Below, one piece after another: positions 10,801 through 18,792 of a stretch of 59,111 nt of DNA. Position 1 is the first letter of the stretch. Every line of letters begins with the position of its first letter. Origin of the DNA: Treponema sp. (GTDB taxonomy: Bacteria; Spirochaetota; Spirochaetia; Treponematales; Treponemataceae); assembly GCA_018385315.1 (NCBI GenBank), contig JAHAZJ010000050.1, positions 1-59,111 of the forward strand, read 5' to 3'. The position numbers were made by a program, and so were the translations under genes. The notes below the pieces were generated by a model. The model was given only the letters and a program-made list of their open reading frames with translations. It was not told the DNA's origin and did no database searches.

Positions 10801-10955
10801 TTTTTCTTTGTGCGACTTTCCAAATCAATATCTTCCTGCCAGCTCTGAAGATTATCAACATGGATTTCTTCTACATCTTTTTTACCGTGGGCAAATAGGA
10901 TTTGTGAGCTAAGCACAAAAAAAACAGACAAGCAAACTAAAATTCTTGATTTCAT
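4824..10955 (-). CDS. Giant Ig-repeat surface protein with C-terminal outer-membrane barrel
   Basis: The protein is 2043 residues from the ATG at 10955, which has GTGAGGAA seven bases upstream. A GTG fifteen bases earlier is open but less well placed. A signal peptide ends near LFAHG. Roughly a dozen Ig-like modules of about 90-110 residues follow, each opening with a linker such as VDPESDRP, FIDNTKPE, ADSEAPN, NIDNDAPN or QIDNSAPK, and carrying the DDDGVSKVE-type turn and LDGG-W strand. The last 170 or so residues are different: alternating aromatic and glycine strands (YADVRIWGSTLFEVGLGLTF) ending FGLRTNIF, a typical outer-membrane beta-signal with terminal Phe. I infer a small barrel anchoring the repeats at the cell surface, or facing the periplasm. 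The orientation and any ligand are unknown. It lies downstream of the HExxH peptidase gene. Confidence 0.8.
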   Translation of the reverse strand: MKSRILVCLSVFFVLSSQILFAHGKKDVEEIHVDNLQSWQEDIDLESRTKKKAQKYNIMITATDLGGNVAVEGPFNIYVDPESDRPVCGVTNPYFNMRVVGNLNIIGTCVDDDGVSKVELILDEGKVNSAGESIEKKVTAKGKEFWSYYLDTNDLEEGPHTIKVIGYDINGLESNPENPVVMQWQLDRKQPVTNVNNIVMGQLVSGNVHFKGLVTDGNGIKELYYSTDNGQFYAPVSIGNTKDKNNKQALKNSTVSFDFTVDTRKFRDGAAVVLFKAIDVSGSVGYYSFLYFIDNTKPEVKIVYPAKGQAVNGKFTVAGYAKDDMGITDLSWTFGNKSGKFDLVPGNPYWSINLDTVGSSAKSEKLTIRAVDKAGNVVEHTETISLSPEADKPVATIMNPAPGTVFSGDDKLVYVRGFIKDDDSVSKVKVQLDGQPAVEQETNGAYYYSFCKASDLSVGSHKITVTPYDVNGVQGNPVTVQFESKGVAPTFTDAKIGGRKYENGMEVHPETGSVFEVTVNAPLGLKQVHSELLWGKDGMSANTVELKNAASYKVSIPLNPDSPRGVMSVEIKATDSLDRVSEYRAFFHVTDTGKIVSDELKLVFDDSSFVEDAEGNLVVTNNSEFPASGYVVGGNATSVEVVPATKFVRAKLVGNQIVLQPGSAVGTSSPVKIQVKTDRNGKTLVSKPMIFVNDKATPVFSDVRANGSRINSKAVDGAAGPVKITGRVTCETDLGTVSYRLLKAYATLNPKNATVTSVKNVMEEYQEVKVSGGSFTIDVNTDELGFGTYVVEILAASGAGNKKATAVLINNLPEAKGPAKPIVTWFDSFDVYGVAVYQGELEKAFESFPRADMNYGSNILQMTVEANGVSAVYKSPAVNKAYELSAAIAKVDEESYKSGMNVVLNRGLSKNPEHYVTVAIDTMSTVNGVSYEIYGASVPGGDVRQSGAAKVSKAENGRYYATFPLNNLPARLTHFKVVVKAAGCKDVVLNGTVSIIRPKAEELDDSEKIYNFADYNTTYDSQDGNYIITNGSKFYYYVNIPTTFTASIAGGISGLKVETVGNVIVLSAEKDGNYSNVRVRATDPYGRVFESRSINILADSEAPNLVVQSPKTTQWVRKVLSVSGTAQDALGVRSVEYSLDSGVTWRKFSITPGRGVTFSRDIDVSNFEDGLITLDIRATDNADHVSYSNFACFKDTVAPAVTVVQPLTGDIVNGDNLIVFDIEEAGELVRAEYTTGGRKNELELNPLIQTHVGTKDQPIEQRMSFNFVDAAGNATTKSGWDFKVDNKSDLPVTEIHIPEEKEVVTRDFIISGVVFDDDGDSKIYYKIDNGEYRQVAKNEIYGTTDPEAVYELSSNFEIYVPLAEMTDNEHVVTVYAVDQNGVRGEEAKRRFRVSLEEPKGSIELPTIDTSVSDVIEISGVASDKNGIAKVEISLDNGNSYNDAVGKEHWSYKVDTRAIPGGTQVVFLRVTDNYGIQGLYSSLINIDNDAPNISLEYPLDDSTSTGTLFFSGNAYDNVEITKMYVTIRNMERSSEPIVRNLKIERIIGEAIDISSLPNGFYNVELTGEDKAGNKTNASRNIHLDKTKATASVDILYPLNGEHKNGYFNIYGQTETLADIKVETLKLFVDNKLVKETESTSSGFFKFEITPPTTEKTDKVDENGAAVSRERIDMTDGVHTYKVEATLSNGKKVTSREQTITYSKTGSWITLDNFTYGDFATERPYLKGKAGYIPTEEEEAKLKSKETPKEEKELLQARRTIDKIEISFNNGKTFELLSNNSKWQYRVENQDLTEGYHFMLIRATMKDGTKAIERTIVQIDNSAPKIRLIAPGKGGRYNQVLDVSGLSSDDVQLKDVVVTFRKGDKSAYEVPAFIQGLYADVRIWGSTLFEVGLGLTFFDDNVKLQACWGQFTQSQRDTVYGFFGQPSTSMRYGGNNIMGMKLLANISAIPFSYFWGHDYDWLYANFAVGAEFSRFNQTGSGKPQWLSAIVGQVEFPKIVRQKATSFSAFSFYLEPALWFIPSDVSGENINSMVFQLGFGLRTNIF

Positions 10956-11016
10956 AGTAAAATTCCTCACTTTTACCAGTTAAACATATTTATACCTATA
11001 TATTATCGGACAAAAT

Positions 11017-11028
11017 GTGAAATTTCAC
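11017..11028. promoter_or_regulatory. 12-bp palindrome upstream of Ig-repeat gene
   Basis: GTGAAATTTCAC is a perfect dyad in the 87-base gap between the peptidase gene and the Ig-repeat gene. It may be an operator or only a chance AT-rich palindrome. No clear promoter elements are visible around it. Confidence 0.25.
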
Positions 11029-11042
11029 TACATTTATTTTTA

Positions 11043-13991
11043 TTACATAGGATTAAGTGAAAATCCTAAACTAAAGTAGCAATCATTATTTTTAAAATCT
11101 GGAATAATATTCGATGTAAAAGTTATTTTTCCCACATTAAGAATAACTGGTGTCATAGCTAATTGGAAACTAAGAGCATAATGATTTTCCCACTCCAATT
11201 CTCCACACCCCACCCACTTTAAGTACCGTGGAAGATTTTTTATATGCATAGATTCAAAAGCATCTTCTGGTAAATAACTAAAACCACCGTAATAACATAT
11301 AGCAATTTTAAACTCACCAAAATAAAAAACACTAAAAAATGGAAGTGATTTTTGAATTTCGTACCCAAATAAAACCACTTCAGCTTCTACATCCATAGCA
11401 TTATATGAAAAAATCTCACTTAACTTTTGCCCGCCAAAATATATGTTTCCACTACTAATTAAAGAATCTTTATTTCCAGGAAAAATACCTGTTGTTATTA
11501 CAAGAGGAAAGTTATATACAAAATTTCTGTTACATTCAATTGGAATTAAATGGGGAATAAATAGTTTTGCTTTAAATCCCAAATCATAAAAGCTAACTGG
11601 TTTAACAGAAATTTCATTATCAATAAGATTTAAATATTGATATGAAAAAATAGTGTCAAATGAGAATCCCGCTTTTTCATAGCGTCCAGGACCCGCTTTG
11701 TATATGCTACGAATTCCTGCAGAAACAGCACTTCCATTGTAGAAAAAATCAAAATTATTTTCTTCAACGGTTCCCCCATGGCCAAAATAATCAAATTGAT
11801 TAGCTGCAATAACAAAATAGGAAATATTTCCCATTGATAGTGCAGATGTGGTATTTATAGAACCGTAGACCTGTTTTAATCCCATTCCATTAAATTCCCA
11901 GAAATTAGATAATTCGTAACTAAATAACGAAGTTTCAGTTCCATCCGAATAATCAAACTGAAAAGCAAAGGATTTTAATTTATTGCTATACCCAACCTGA
12001 TACATAAAAAGATTTGAATCCCATGGGTTAGAAGTAATATATGTTATTCCCAAAGATATAGGTTCATCATTTGTAACAGAATCATAGGAACGGGAAATCA
12101 TACTGGTAAAGGGGATAAAAAGACCTTTAAAACTTCCATCCGAAAATTTGTATTCTCTTCCACTTAGTGCCTGCTGATTCTCATATGTTTCAGATTTTTC
12201 ATCACTGATTTTTGGAAGAGAAACATTTTTTGCTTCATATTCTAAATAATTATGATTTCCAATAAGCTTCAGCAATTTTGTTTGGTTATATAAATGTGAA
12301 ACATAAACTGTTGTCAGTTCCTTTTCCCCTTCAAAAATTACAGGTGAATAAATACCTCCAGAAATGTCTTCTTCTAAAAGAGTGATTTTTTTATTTTCAA
12401 AAGATATGATTCCGCTTCTTGGTAAACATCCCTTTTTTGTATAAGAAAAACTAAACTGACTTTTATTTGAAATTACTGGCGAAAGATATCTGAAAACCAT
12501 CCCTTCTTCAGGCGCCCCGAAATTCTGTTTCTGGTTTCCCAAAATATCCCACACTAAAATTGTAAAATCCTTATTATTTTTACATATAAATGCAAAATCA
12601 CCAGAATTATTGGTAAAAGGTGCAAAACTAAAAGGCATTACTTCAAAATCAAAATATTTTGACCATAGTTTTGTCAGTTCTGTTATTTTTCCATTCTTCG
12701 GATTATTTTCGATTTTATACAAACTAATTCCGTAATTTTGCGACACAAATGTCTGACAGCCAAAATAATAAGAATCATCCTTTTTTATAATAAAACCATC
12801 TTCAATACCTGTAATACCTGTATCAAAAAAGCTGTTATTTTCAATATCATATATTCCCACAGATTTTCGAATATTTGCTTTTGAAGTCAAATAATATTCA
12901 TAAATTAAATACTTACCCTCTGCAGAACATCTGATTGACTGCAAATTATTTTTTGTAAAAATTTTTTTTGGATTTGCACAATTTGATTTATTCTCCACAT
13001 CACTCCATGGAATATAAAAAACTGAATGGGTAACACTATCTAAATAAAACAAACCATTTTCATTAGCAGAAATACTAGAAAACACTCTTCCGCTTTCGTT
13101 TGTAAACTTTGATTCAAAAATATCAGAAGCTTGTTTTGCCACAACTGGATCAGGTTTTATATTTTGGGGGATTTGGTATTCGCTAACAAAAGACTGCCAC
13201 AAAGTTTTTAATGATATACCATAAATTTTTTTGTATGCTGATTTAACACTTATAGCACCTAAATTTACGCAGGTATACCAAAGCTTTGCATATTTTTCCA
13301 TTCCATATTTTTCCTGAAGCCAGGCATTAAAAGCTCCATTAAAATAATAAAACTGCCCAAAAGGATAAATATCAGTTAATGTTTGAACGTCAAAGTAATT
13401 TGGGAATTTATTTTGAATTTTAGCCTGCTTCACATTCTGCATGGAAAATTCATCATTTAACCGTCCTTCACCATTTTTACTTTCCATAGAAACAGTTGCA
13501 CCTTCTGCCATTCCACTTGTAACTAAAAAAGCTGATGGACTAGCAGCATCTCCAAAGATTTTGCCTATTGTTTTAAAAAATGGATTTTTCAGATTATAGG
13601 TTACGGAATGAGTTAATTCATGCTTAAAAGTTGAAAGAACAGTTTCACTAAAAACTGCAAGCTCTGAATTTATTGCAGTGTCATAAATTACAATATGATT
13701 ATATGGGTAGCTTGTCCAATAAGCATTAAAATCTTCGTTGCCAGAAGTAATAACAACTGGCATTCTAAAATAAGGTTCAAAGCAGAATTCCTTATACAAT
13801 TCTTCACATAAAGAATCTGCATTTTGAACCAAAATAGATGCGGTTTGTTCACATTCAGAAGGATAAATAATATCAAACCATTTAGTTTTTACTATCTGCA
13901 AAGAATTTGTTTCTGCAAAAACGCCATTATAACTAAAAAAGAAGGAATTAATTCCAAGTAATAAAACAAATGCAACAAACCACTTTTTCAA
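11043..13991 (-). CDS. HExxH metallopeptidase with propeller and C-terminal barrel
   Basis: This is a 982-residue secreted protein with a hydrophobic signal segment to about residue 26. Residues 30-270 resemble the peptidase-MA-like (gluzincin) fold: HELTH at 124-128 supplies two zinc histidines and the catalytic Glu, and E163 in GMAEGA is the likely third ligand. Residues about 290-620 are strand-rich with repeated short blades, consistent with a TolB/WD-like propeller. The C-terminal 300 or so residues are barrel-like, with alternating hydrophobic and aromatic strands, ending YFSLGFSLNPM. I infer an outer-membrane-anchored protease or processing factor; the substrate is unknown. Translation appears to start at TTG (13991-13989) with AGGA a few bases upstream. 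The permease gene ends 24 bases upstream, suggesting one operon with the exporter. Confidence 0.75.
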   Translation of the reverse strand: MKKWFVAFVLLLGINSFFFSYNGVFAETNSLQIVKTKWFDIIYPSECEQTASILVQNADSLCEELYKEFCFEPYFRMPVVITSGNEDFNAYWTSYPYNHIVIYDTAINSELAVFSETVLSTFKHELTHSVTYNLKNPFFKTIGKIFGDAASPSAFLVTSGMAEGATVSMESKNGEGRLNDEFSMQNVKQAKIQNKFPNYFDVQTLTDIYPFGQFYYFNGAFNAWLQEKYGMEKYAKLWYTCVNLGAISVKSAYKKIYGISLKTLWQSFVSEYQIPQNIKPDPVVAKQASDIFESKFTNESGRVFSSISANENGLFYLDSVTHSVFYIPWSDVENKSNCANPKKIFTKNNLQSIRCSAEGKYLIYEYYLTSKANIRKSVGIYDIENNSFFDTGITGIEDGFIIKKDDSYYFGCQTFVSQNYGISLYKIENNPKNGKITELTKLWSKYFDFEVMPFSFAPFTNNSGDFAFICKNNKDFTILVWDILGNQKQNFGAPEEGMVFRYLSPVISNKSQFSFSYTKKGCLPRSGIISFENKKITLLEEDISGGIYSPVIFEGEKELTTVYVSHLYNQTKLLKLIGNHNYLEYEAKNVSLPKISDEKSETYENQQALSGREYKFSDGSFKGLFIPFTSMISRSYDSVTNDEPISLGITYITSNPWDSNLFMYQVGYSNKLKSFAFQFDYSDGTETSLFSYELSNFWEFNGMGLKQVYGSINTTSALSMGNISYFVIAANQFDYFGHGGTVEENNFDFFYNGSAVSAGIRSIYKAGPGRYEKAGFSFDTIFSYQYLNLIDNEISVKPVSFYDLGFKAKLFIPHLIPIECNRNFVYNFPLVITTGIFPGNKDSLISSGNIYFGGQKLSEIFSYNAMDVEAEVVLFGYEIQKSLPFFSVFYFGEFKIAICYYGGFSYLPEDAFESMHIKNLPRYLKWVGCGELEWENHYALSFQLAMTPVILNVGKITFTSNIIPDFKNNDCYFSLGFSLNPM

Positions 13992-14015
13992 AATAAATCC
14001 TGTAATGTTAAGTTT

Positions 14016-15728
14016 TTATATTGTGGAAATTCTTTTTGTGGCATACTTAAAATAGACAGTTCCTAATGGAGCTGCAATTAAAAGGAAAATTGCACACATA
14101 ATAAAAAATCCAATTGTATTTTTTGGTAAAAGGAAAACTCCAAGAACAACAAAAATTGCAGTTACTGTCATTGTTACAAAAACAGCAATTATTGAGTTTA
14201 CATTCTGCTTAAAAGCAGCAATAGGATTTTCCCAATTCAATTTAGGATTTGCTGTATCAATAAACATTTCGGTAAAAATCAAAACTAATGATACTAATGA
14301 TGAAAGAACCAAAATTCTTAAGAAACAAGGAGTTAATACAGCAATTTCATCTGCAATACCCATAACACCAAAAACAACACATGCAATTAAATCAATAATA
14401 ATGTTTGAAACAATAATGTATACAAATGCATGTGCAAATTTTGAAAGAACAATAAGTTCATTTCTTACAGGAAGTGCTTTTAAATCATAAATTGATTTAC
14501 CTTCCCGTGAAAAAGATGTTGATGCAATGCTAGTTCCATTACCCATAAAAATAATGAATCCGCTTAATGCTAATGAAATATAATATATTCCTTTAGTTTT
14601 GTATAAATCGGAATGTAAGAAATCTCTAATTGCAAAACCTAATTCTTTTAAGCCTTCTCCTGCACTTACAAGAGAAAAACCAATTGGAACAATCATAATC
14701 ACTGGTAAAATAAGCACAAGAAGAGGTCCATTTGCAAAGAAAGCAGGTTCCCGCAATACAGTTTTAACATCTCTGTAAAAAAGTGATTTAAAAACCGAAT
14801 TTACTTTGATTTCACTTTTCATCATTTTTTCAGCTTCTTTAGAATCAATTCTCTTTGTTTTTACATCCGAAAAACCGTTTAAAGTTCTGATATACAAAGG
14901 AGCAAGTAAAGGAACAATTCCAAAAATAACCACAGCACAAACAGCTGCCATAGCAAGAATGGAAAGCCAGTTTCCCGCAAGAGCATTTCCAAAAACCTGC
15001 ATTGCTTTTGTTTCTGCAACTTTTCCAACTGAAGAATTAACAATTAATGCTCCAATATCAAGGGTCTCTGATTCAACACTGGCCCCTGTCATTGAACCAA
15101 TCATTCCACCACCAGCTGCAAAAATAATTACAAAAAATGATGCAATTCCCTGCAAGAAATTCTTTTTACGCAACGAAGGAATTAAAGTTAAAACAAGAAT
15201 CAAAGCGGCAAAAATAACAGCAATTGAAATTACACAAAGTGTAAGTGATGAAACAAGGAATCCAACATAGAATCCTGGTTTTGTGAATAATCCTTTTTTA
15301 ATTCCATAAATTATGGAAGCAACAGCCAGTAAAACAACCCCAAATACAGAATCTGCAACAACAGCAATCCAGAATTTTGCACTGAATATTTGTTTTGCTG
15401 TTAATGGCAAAGACAAAAGCTGCTCTTCACCTGCTCCTGTACAATAATTTGTAGCAACAGACAAAAATCCAAAAAAGAATGTTATCATAAATGCTATGAA
15501 CATTGCAGAAACTGGCATAATATATGTTTTGCCAGAAGCTTCAAGAGCGTTATAAAGATTTACCATTGTATTAATGTAAATAAAACCAAAAACACCAATA
15601 CAGTATAAAAATAAAATCAAAATCAAAAGGTTTTTTGCTATACCTTTTGGACCTTTTTTAAAGTTGGCAATAAATTCACCAAAACTAGCCATATTTGAAT
15701 AAAGAATCTTAAATAATGAAAAAGTCAT
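14016..15728 (-). CDS. ABC-2 type exporter permease
   Basis: The 570-residue protein is almost entirely hydrophobic, with about 12 transmembrane segments in two halves separated by a charged stretch (about residues 280-320, SKEAEKMMKSE). It has no ATP-binding motifs. It starts one base after the end of the ATPase gene, so the two are translationally coupled and form one transporter. The arrangement fits the large-permease ABC-2 exporters found in Firmicutes and spirochaetes; the cargo cannot be told from sequence. The metallopeptidase gene follows 24 bases later, so export or maturation of an envelope component is possible but unproven. Confidence 0.85.
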   Translation of the reverse strand: MTFSLFKILYSNMASFGEFIANFKKGPKGIAKNLLILILFLYCIGVFGFIYINTMVNLYNALEASGKTYIMPVSAMFIAFMITFFFGFLSVATNYCTGAGEEQLLSLPLTAKQIFSAKFWIAVVADSVFGVVLLAVASIIYGIKKGLFTKPGFYVGFLVSSLTLCVISIAVIFAALILVLTLIPSLRKKNFLQGIASFFVIIFAAGGGMIGSMTGASVESETLDIGALIVNSSVGKVAETKAMQVFGNALAGNWLSILAMAAVCAVVIFGIVPLLAPLYIRTLNGFSDVKTKRIDSKEAEKMMKSEIKVNSVFKSLFYRDVKTVLREPAFFANGPLLVLILPVIMIVPIGFSLVSAGEGLKELGFAIRDFLHSDLYKTKGIYYISLALSGFIIFMGNGTSIASTSFSREGKSIYDLKALPVRNELIVLSKFAHAFVYIIVSNIIIDLIACVVFGVMGIADEIAVLTPCFLRILVLSSLVSLVLIFTEMFIDTANPKLNWENPIAAFKQNVNSIIAVFVTMTVTAIFVVLGVFLLPKNTIGFFIMCAIFLLIAAPLGTVYFKYATKRISTI

Positions 15729-15729
15729 A

Positions 15730-16491
15730 TTATTCTCCTGCTTTTACAAGATTAATAAAGATATCTTCCAAAGATTCTCCATTCTGTCCATGCTGAGTTT
15801 TAAGTTCATCCATTGTTCCAACAAAAACAAGTTTACCTTTTTTAATAATTCCAATTCTGTCACAAAGTTTTTCAGCAACTTCCATTACATGTGTAGAAAA
15901 GAAAACTGTCTTTCCAGCTTTTGCTCTTTCCCGCATCATCTCTTTTACAATAAATGCTGCTTCAGGATCCAAACCAACCATTGGTTCGTCCAAAATCCAG
16001 TTCTGAGGATCTGTAATTAAGCTGGCAATTAAAAACAATTTTTGTTTCATACCATGGCTAAAAGAAGAAATTTTATTCTTAAGAACTTCTTTTAAACCAA
16101 ATTTTTCACAAAGTTCAGAAATCTTTTTTGCTCTGTCTTCTGCTGGAATTTTATAAACATCACAAATAAAATTTAAATATTCAATGGCTTTAAGTCTTGA
16201 AAATGTTTCTGGATTATCAGGAACAAAAGCAAAGGTTCTTTTTGCAGCAATTGGACGCTCTTTAATAGAAATTCCGTCTAATTTAATGTCACCTTCATCA
16301 GCCTGTAAAATACCAGTAATCATACGGATTGATGTTGTTTTACCTGCTCCATTTGGTCCCAAAAAACCAAAAATTTCTCCGTTATTTACCGTAAGTGAAA
16401 GAGAATCTACGGCTTTTACAATATCTGCATTGCCCTTTTTAGATTTAGCCTTACCATTGTAAGTTTTTGATACATTTTCTATCTGAAACAT
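15730..16491 (-). CDS. ABC exporter ATP-binding protein
   Basis: This 253-residue cytoplasmic ATPase energises the adjacent permease. Walker A is GPNGAGKTT near residue 44. The signature motif is SFSHGMKQKL, the FSHGMKQ variant common in ABC-2 exporters in place of LSGGQ. Walker B with the D-loop is WILDEPMVGLDP, and the switch histidine is in FFSTHVME. A strong Shine-Dalgarno (GGAGGG) sits just before ATG. It is the first gene of a likely exporter-peptidase operon, and the GH9 gene upstream ends about 65 bases away. Confidence 0.93.
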   Translation of the reverse strand: MFQIENVSKTYNGKAKSKKGNADIVKAVDSLSLTVNNGEIFGFLGPNGAGKTTSIRMITGILQADEGDIKLDGISIKERPIAAKRTFAFVPDNPETFSRLKAIEYLNFICDVYKIPAEDRAKKISELCEKFGLKEVLKNKISSFSHGMKQKLFLIASLITDPQNWILDEPMVGLDPEAAFIVKEMMRERAKAGKTVFFSTHVMEVAEKLCDRIGIIKKGKLVFVGTMDELKTQHGQNGESLEDIFINLVKAGE

Positions 16492-16556
16492 AAGCCCTCC
16501 ATAAACTTTTTTTCAAATTCAAGTACTAGGGCTTATTATATATTTTTCTTAATAAA

Positions 16557-18107
16557 TTAAACTAGTCCTAATTTTGCAATTATATAAACCAATGGAGAAT
16601 TCCAATATAGAGCAACCTCGTTTGTACTGTAACTGCCAACGTGATCAATATAGCAGCTTACGGGAGCTACCCCTTCAAGCTTTTCCCTGGCTACAGCATC
16701 ATTTAGACCTTGAGTTGGACCACCAGCAAGCATTCCAGGCATAGTTTCTTTTATAGCACCAGAAGGGCGATGATGAGGATTCTTTACAGTTTTAGTCCCA
16801 AAACCTGTTACATAACAAATATTCAAAGGATTACAACCAAGAATATAATTTAATTGATTTTTTGCAGCATTATAAAAATCCTGATTACCAGTTAAATCAT
16901 AGGCAATCAATAAAATGTGAGCTTCATCACAAACAAAACCATTACTTCCCCAGAAAACTTTTACAAAAGGAACTCGAAAAGAAGAGGCTTGTATTATTTC
17001 CAGAATCTTTTGGGCACGACTAACTATTCCCTTTTCCAAAGTCTGCACAAAAGCTTTATCTGTAATCTTATCTTTATTTGTAATCAATATTTCTGTTCCG
17101 TAAGCACTGACCATGCCCCAGCTAAAGCTTTCATGCCACTGGCTGTCCCAAAGAGTTTTTGCTTTTTCATAATATTCCTGATTTTCTGTTGCGGCAAACA
17201 ATGCACAGAGCGCAAAATATCTTTCATCAGTTACATTGTTATCACCATATCCACCAGTTGTAATTTCACTAGGATTTATATAAAACTCATCATCATGACA
17301 ATCAAGATAAGCTTGTGCTTTTATTGCGGCTTCTAATAATTTTTCTGCAAATGCTCCATCTGTATCCTTATAAAAAGTTGAGGCAAAAGCCAGACATCCT
17401 GCAAAATCTGCTGTAGCAGCTGTAGAAACAGGAGCTAAAACAATTTTTTCCTTTTCTAAGTGAGGCATAATAAATCCACAGAATTTGTAACAAGAAATTT
17501 TATGGTAAACGCCACCATCATCCCTTTGCATCTGAAGCATCCACTCAAGTTCAAAACGTACTTCATCAAGAATATCGAATTTTGTAAAGGTATTTTTTGA
17601 ACATTCATAGGCACGAAGCAAATCCATTACTGTTTTTGACGCAGCCACAATATATCTTCCATAATCACCCGCATCATGCCAGCCACCTTGAACATCTTTT
17701 GTTTTATCAGTTCCATATATTTCTGCAACACCAGTATGACATGCTGGATGAGCCCACTTTGATTGGGAAATATTATGTCCACATCTTGAAAGATAATAAT
17801 AGTCTAATAAAGAGTTGTATAAATTATCATATAAAGATTTTCCAATTTCAAAAGGATAACTGTCTGTTTCACCACAACGAATCTTATAAGTTCCAGACTC
17901 ACAAAAATCAGAAAAATCTAATGCAGAAATGTTTTGCTTTGTTAAATCATCATTTACAGCTTCACAAACTTTACCCGTATAAACACACTGATTGTCTAAA
18001 GTACAAATTGTAAAATCTTTTTCCGCGTAATAATCTCTATCCAAAAAAGCAAGTTTTTTCCCTGATGTTTCATAACCAATCTGATTAACAAAAATAAATT
18101 CTTTCAT
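16557..18107 (-). CDS. Glycoside hydrolase family 9, apparently cytoplasmic
   Basis: GH9 enzymes cleave beta-1,4-glucans with inversion. This 516-residue protein starts with an Ig-like CelD_N module (residues about 4-88, FVNQIGYETSGKK). The (alpha/alpha)6 catalytic domain follows. GGWHDAGDYGRY places D145 and D148 at the nucleophilic-water site, HHRPSG is the conserved substrate loop, and NEVALYWN supplies the acid Glu497. There is no signal peptide, so an intracellular role on imported cello-oligosaccharides is likely; some GH9 members act as exo-glucosidases or glucosaminidases. No Shine-Dalgarno is visible. TATATT lies six bases before ATG (18114-18119), compatible with a leaderless mRNA. 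Confidence 0.9.
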   Translation of the reverse strand: MKEFIFVNQIGYETSGKKLAFLDRDYYAEKDFTICTLDNQCVYTGKVCEAVNDDLTKQNISALDFSDFCESGTYKIRCGETDSYPFEIGKSLYDNLYNSLLDYYYLSRCGHNISQSKWAHPACHTGVAEIYGTDKTKDVQGGWHDAGDYGRYIVAASKTVMDLLRAYECSKNTFTKFDILDEVRFELEWMLQMQRDDGGVYHKISCYKFCGFIMPHLEKEKIVLAPVSTAATADFAGCLAFASTFYKDTDGAFAEKLLEAAIKAQAYLDCHDDEFYINPSEITTGGYGDNNVTDERYFALCALFAATENQEYYEKAKTLWDSQWHESFSWGMVSAYGTEILITNKDKITDKAFVQTLEKGIVSRAQKILEIIQASSFRVPFVKVFWGSNGFVCDEAHILLIAYDLTGNQDFYNAAKNQLNYILGCNPLNICYVTGFGTKTVKNPHHRPSGAIKETMPGMLAGGPTQGLNDAVAREKLEGVAPVSCYIDHVGSYSTNEVALYWNSPLVYIIAKLGLV

Positions 18108-18152
18108 AGTTTAAATATAAAAAAATATCATCATTCTTGATTGAATAAATAT

Positions 18153-18785
18153 CTATTCTAATTGCAAAGATTTATTTAATGTTAAAACTTCTACAAGAGA
18201 TATTTTATGTTCTGATTTAGTACCGTCGGGATTTTTTAAAACCAGATTAATTTCAGCTTTTTTTATTTCCTGTGCCACGTCATCACCATAAAAACCTTTT
18301 ACTAATTCAAGGTATTCATGATCTGTCATTTCTTCACCATTAAATACAGGAGAAAGAAGCATGTCTAAATACATAGACAATTCTGGATCTGCAGCTTCAT
18401 AAAAATTCACCAATATCCGTGGAGATATATTTACAAGAAGCTTATTATTTTTTACCTGTACCACGCCAGATGTAAAAAACAAGGATTTCTTTTCTGTGTC
18501 TGTCATTTTAATAGCAAGGGAGTTGTTTGTTGGAGTTGTAACCTTTACATTGGAAAAATTATCTGCCATTAAATCGGCCTGGATTCCTTTTGTATTAAAA
18601 ACAGGTTTTTCTGCCATAATATTTTGGGATGTGCGAATTAATTTTTCCAATCCCTTTCCAGTCTCTCCTGTAAATGCTAAATCTATAGAACCATCTTTTT
18701 TTAATTCCATTTCTATTTTTGAAGAACAGCTAACAAACAATAAGGCTAAAAAAGCTATCAAAATATAAATATAATTTTTTTTCAT
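18153..18785 (-). CDS. Lipoprotein of unknown function
   Basis: This is a 210-residue lipoprotein. The signal peptide starts MKKNYIYILI and the lipobox ends LFVSC with cysteine 20. The mature part resembles no family I can name: a beta-rich N-terminal half (IEMELKKDGSIDLAFTGETG) and an acidic C-terminal half. I chose ATG at 18785 because it begins a proper lipoprotein signal peptide and GGGAG lies 10 bases upstream. The longer open frame from 18866 adds an implausible 27-residue leader over the end of the NlpC gene. It is likely co-transcribed with the peptidase upstream and inserted in the envelope. Confidence 0.8.
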   Translation of the reverse strand: MKKNYIYILIAFLALLFVSCSSKIEMELKKDGSIDLAFTGETGKGLEKLIRTSQNIMAEKPVFNTKGIQADLMADNFSNVKVTTPTNNSLAIKMTDTEKKSLFFTSGVVQVKNNKLLVNISPRILVNFYEAADPELSMYLDMLLSPVFNGEEMTDHEYLELVKGFYGDDVAQEIKKAEINLVLKNPDGTKSEHKISLVEVLTLNKSLQLE

Positions 18786-18792
18786 TTCTAAT

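Noticed and set aside
10956..10970. GTG start of the Ig-barrel gene
   Set aside because: GAGGAA is well spaced only for the ATG at 10955.
14806..15270. 154-codon open frame on the plus strand
   Set aside because: It is fully antisense to the ABC permease, whose hydrophobic pattern and coupling are clear. No ribosome site.
17597..18013. 138-codon plus-strand frame rich in His/Leu
   Set aside because: Antisense shadow of the GH9 gene with composition typical of a complementary-strand artefact.
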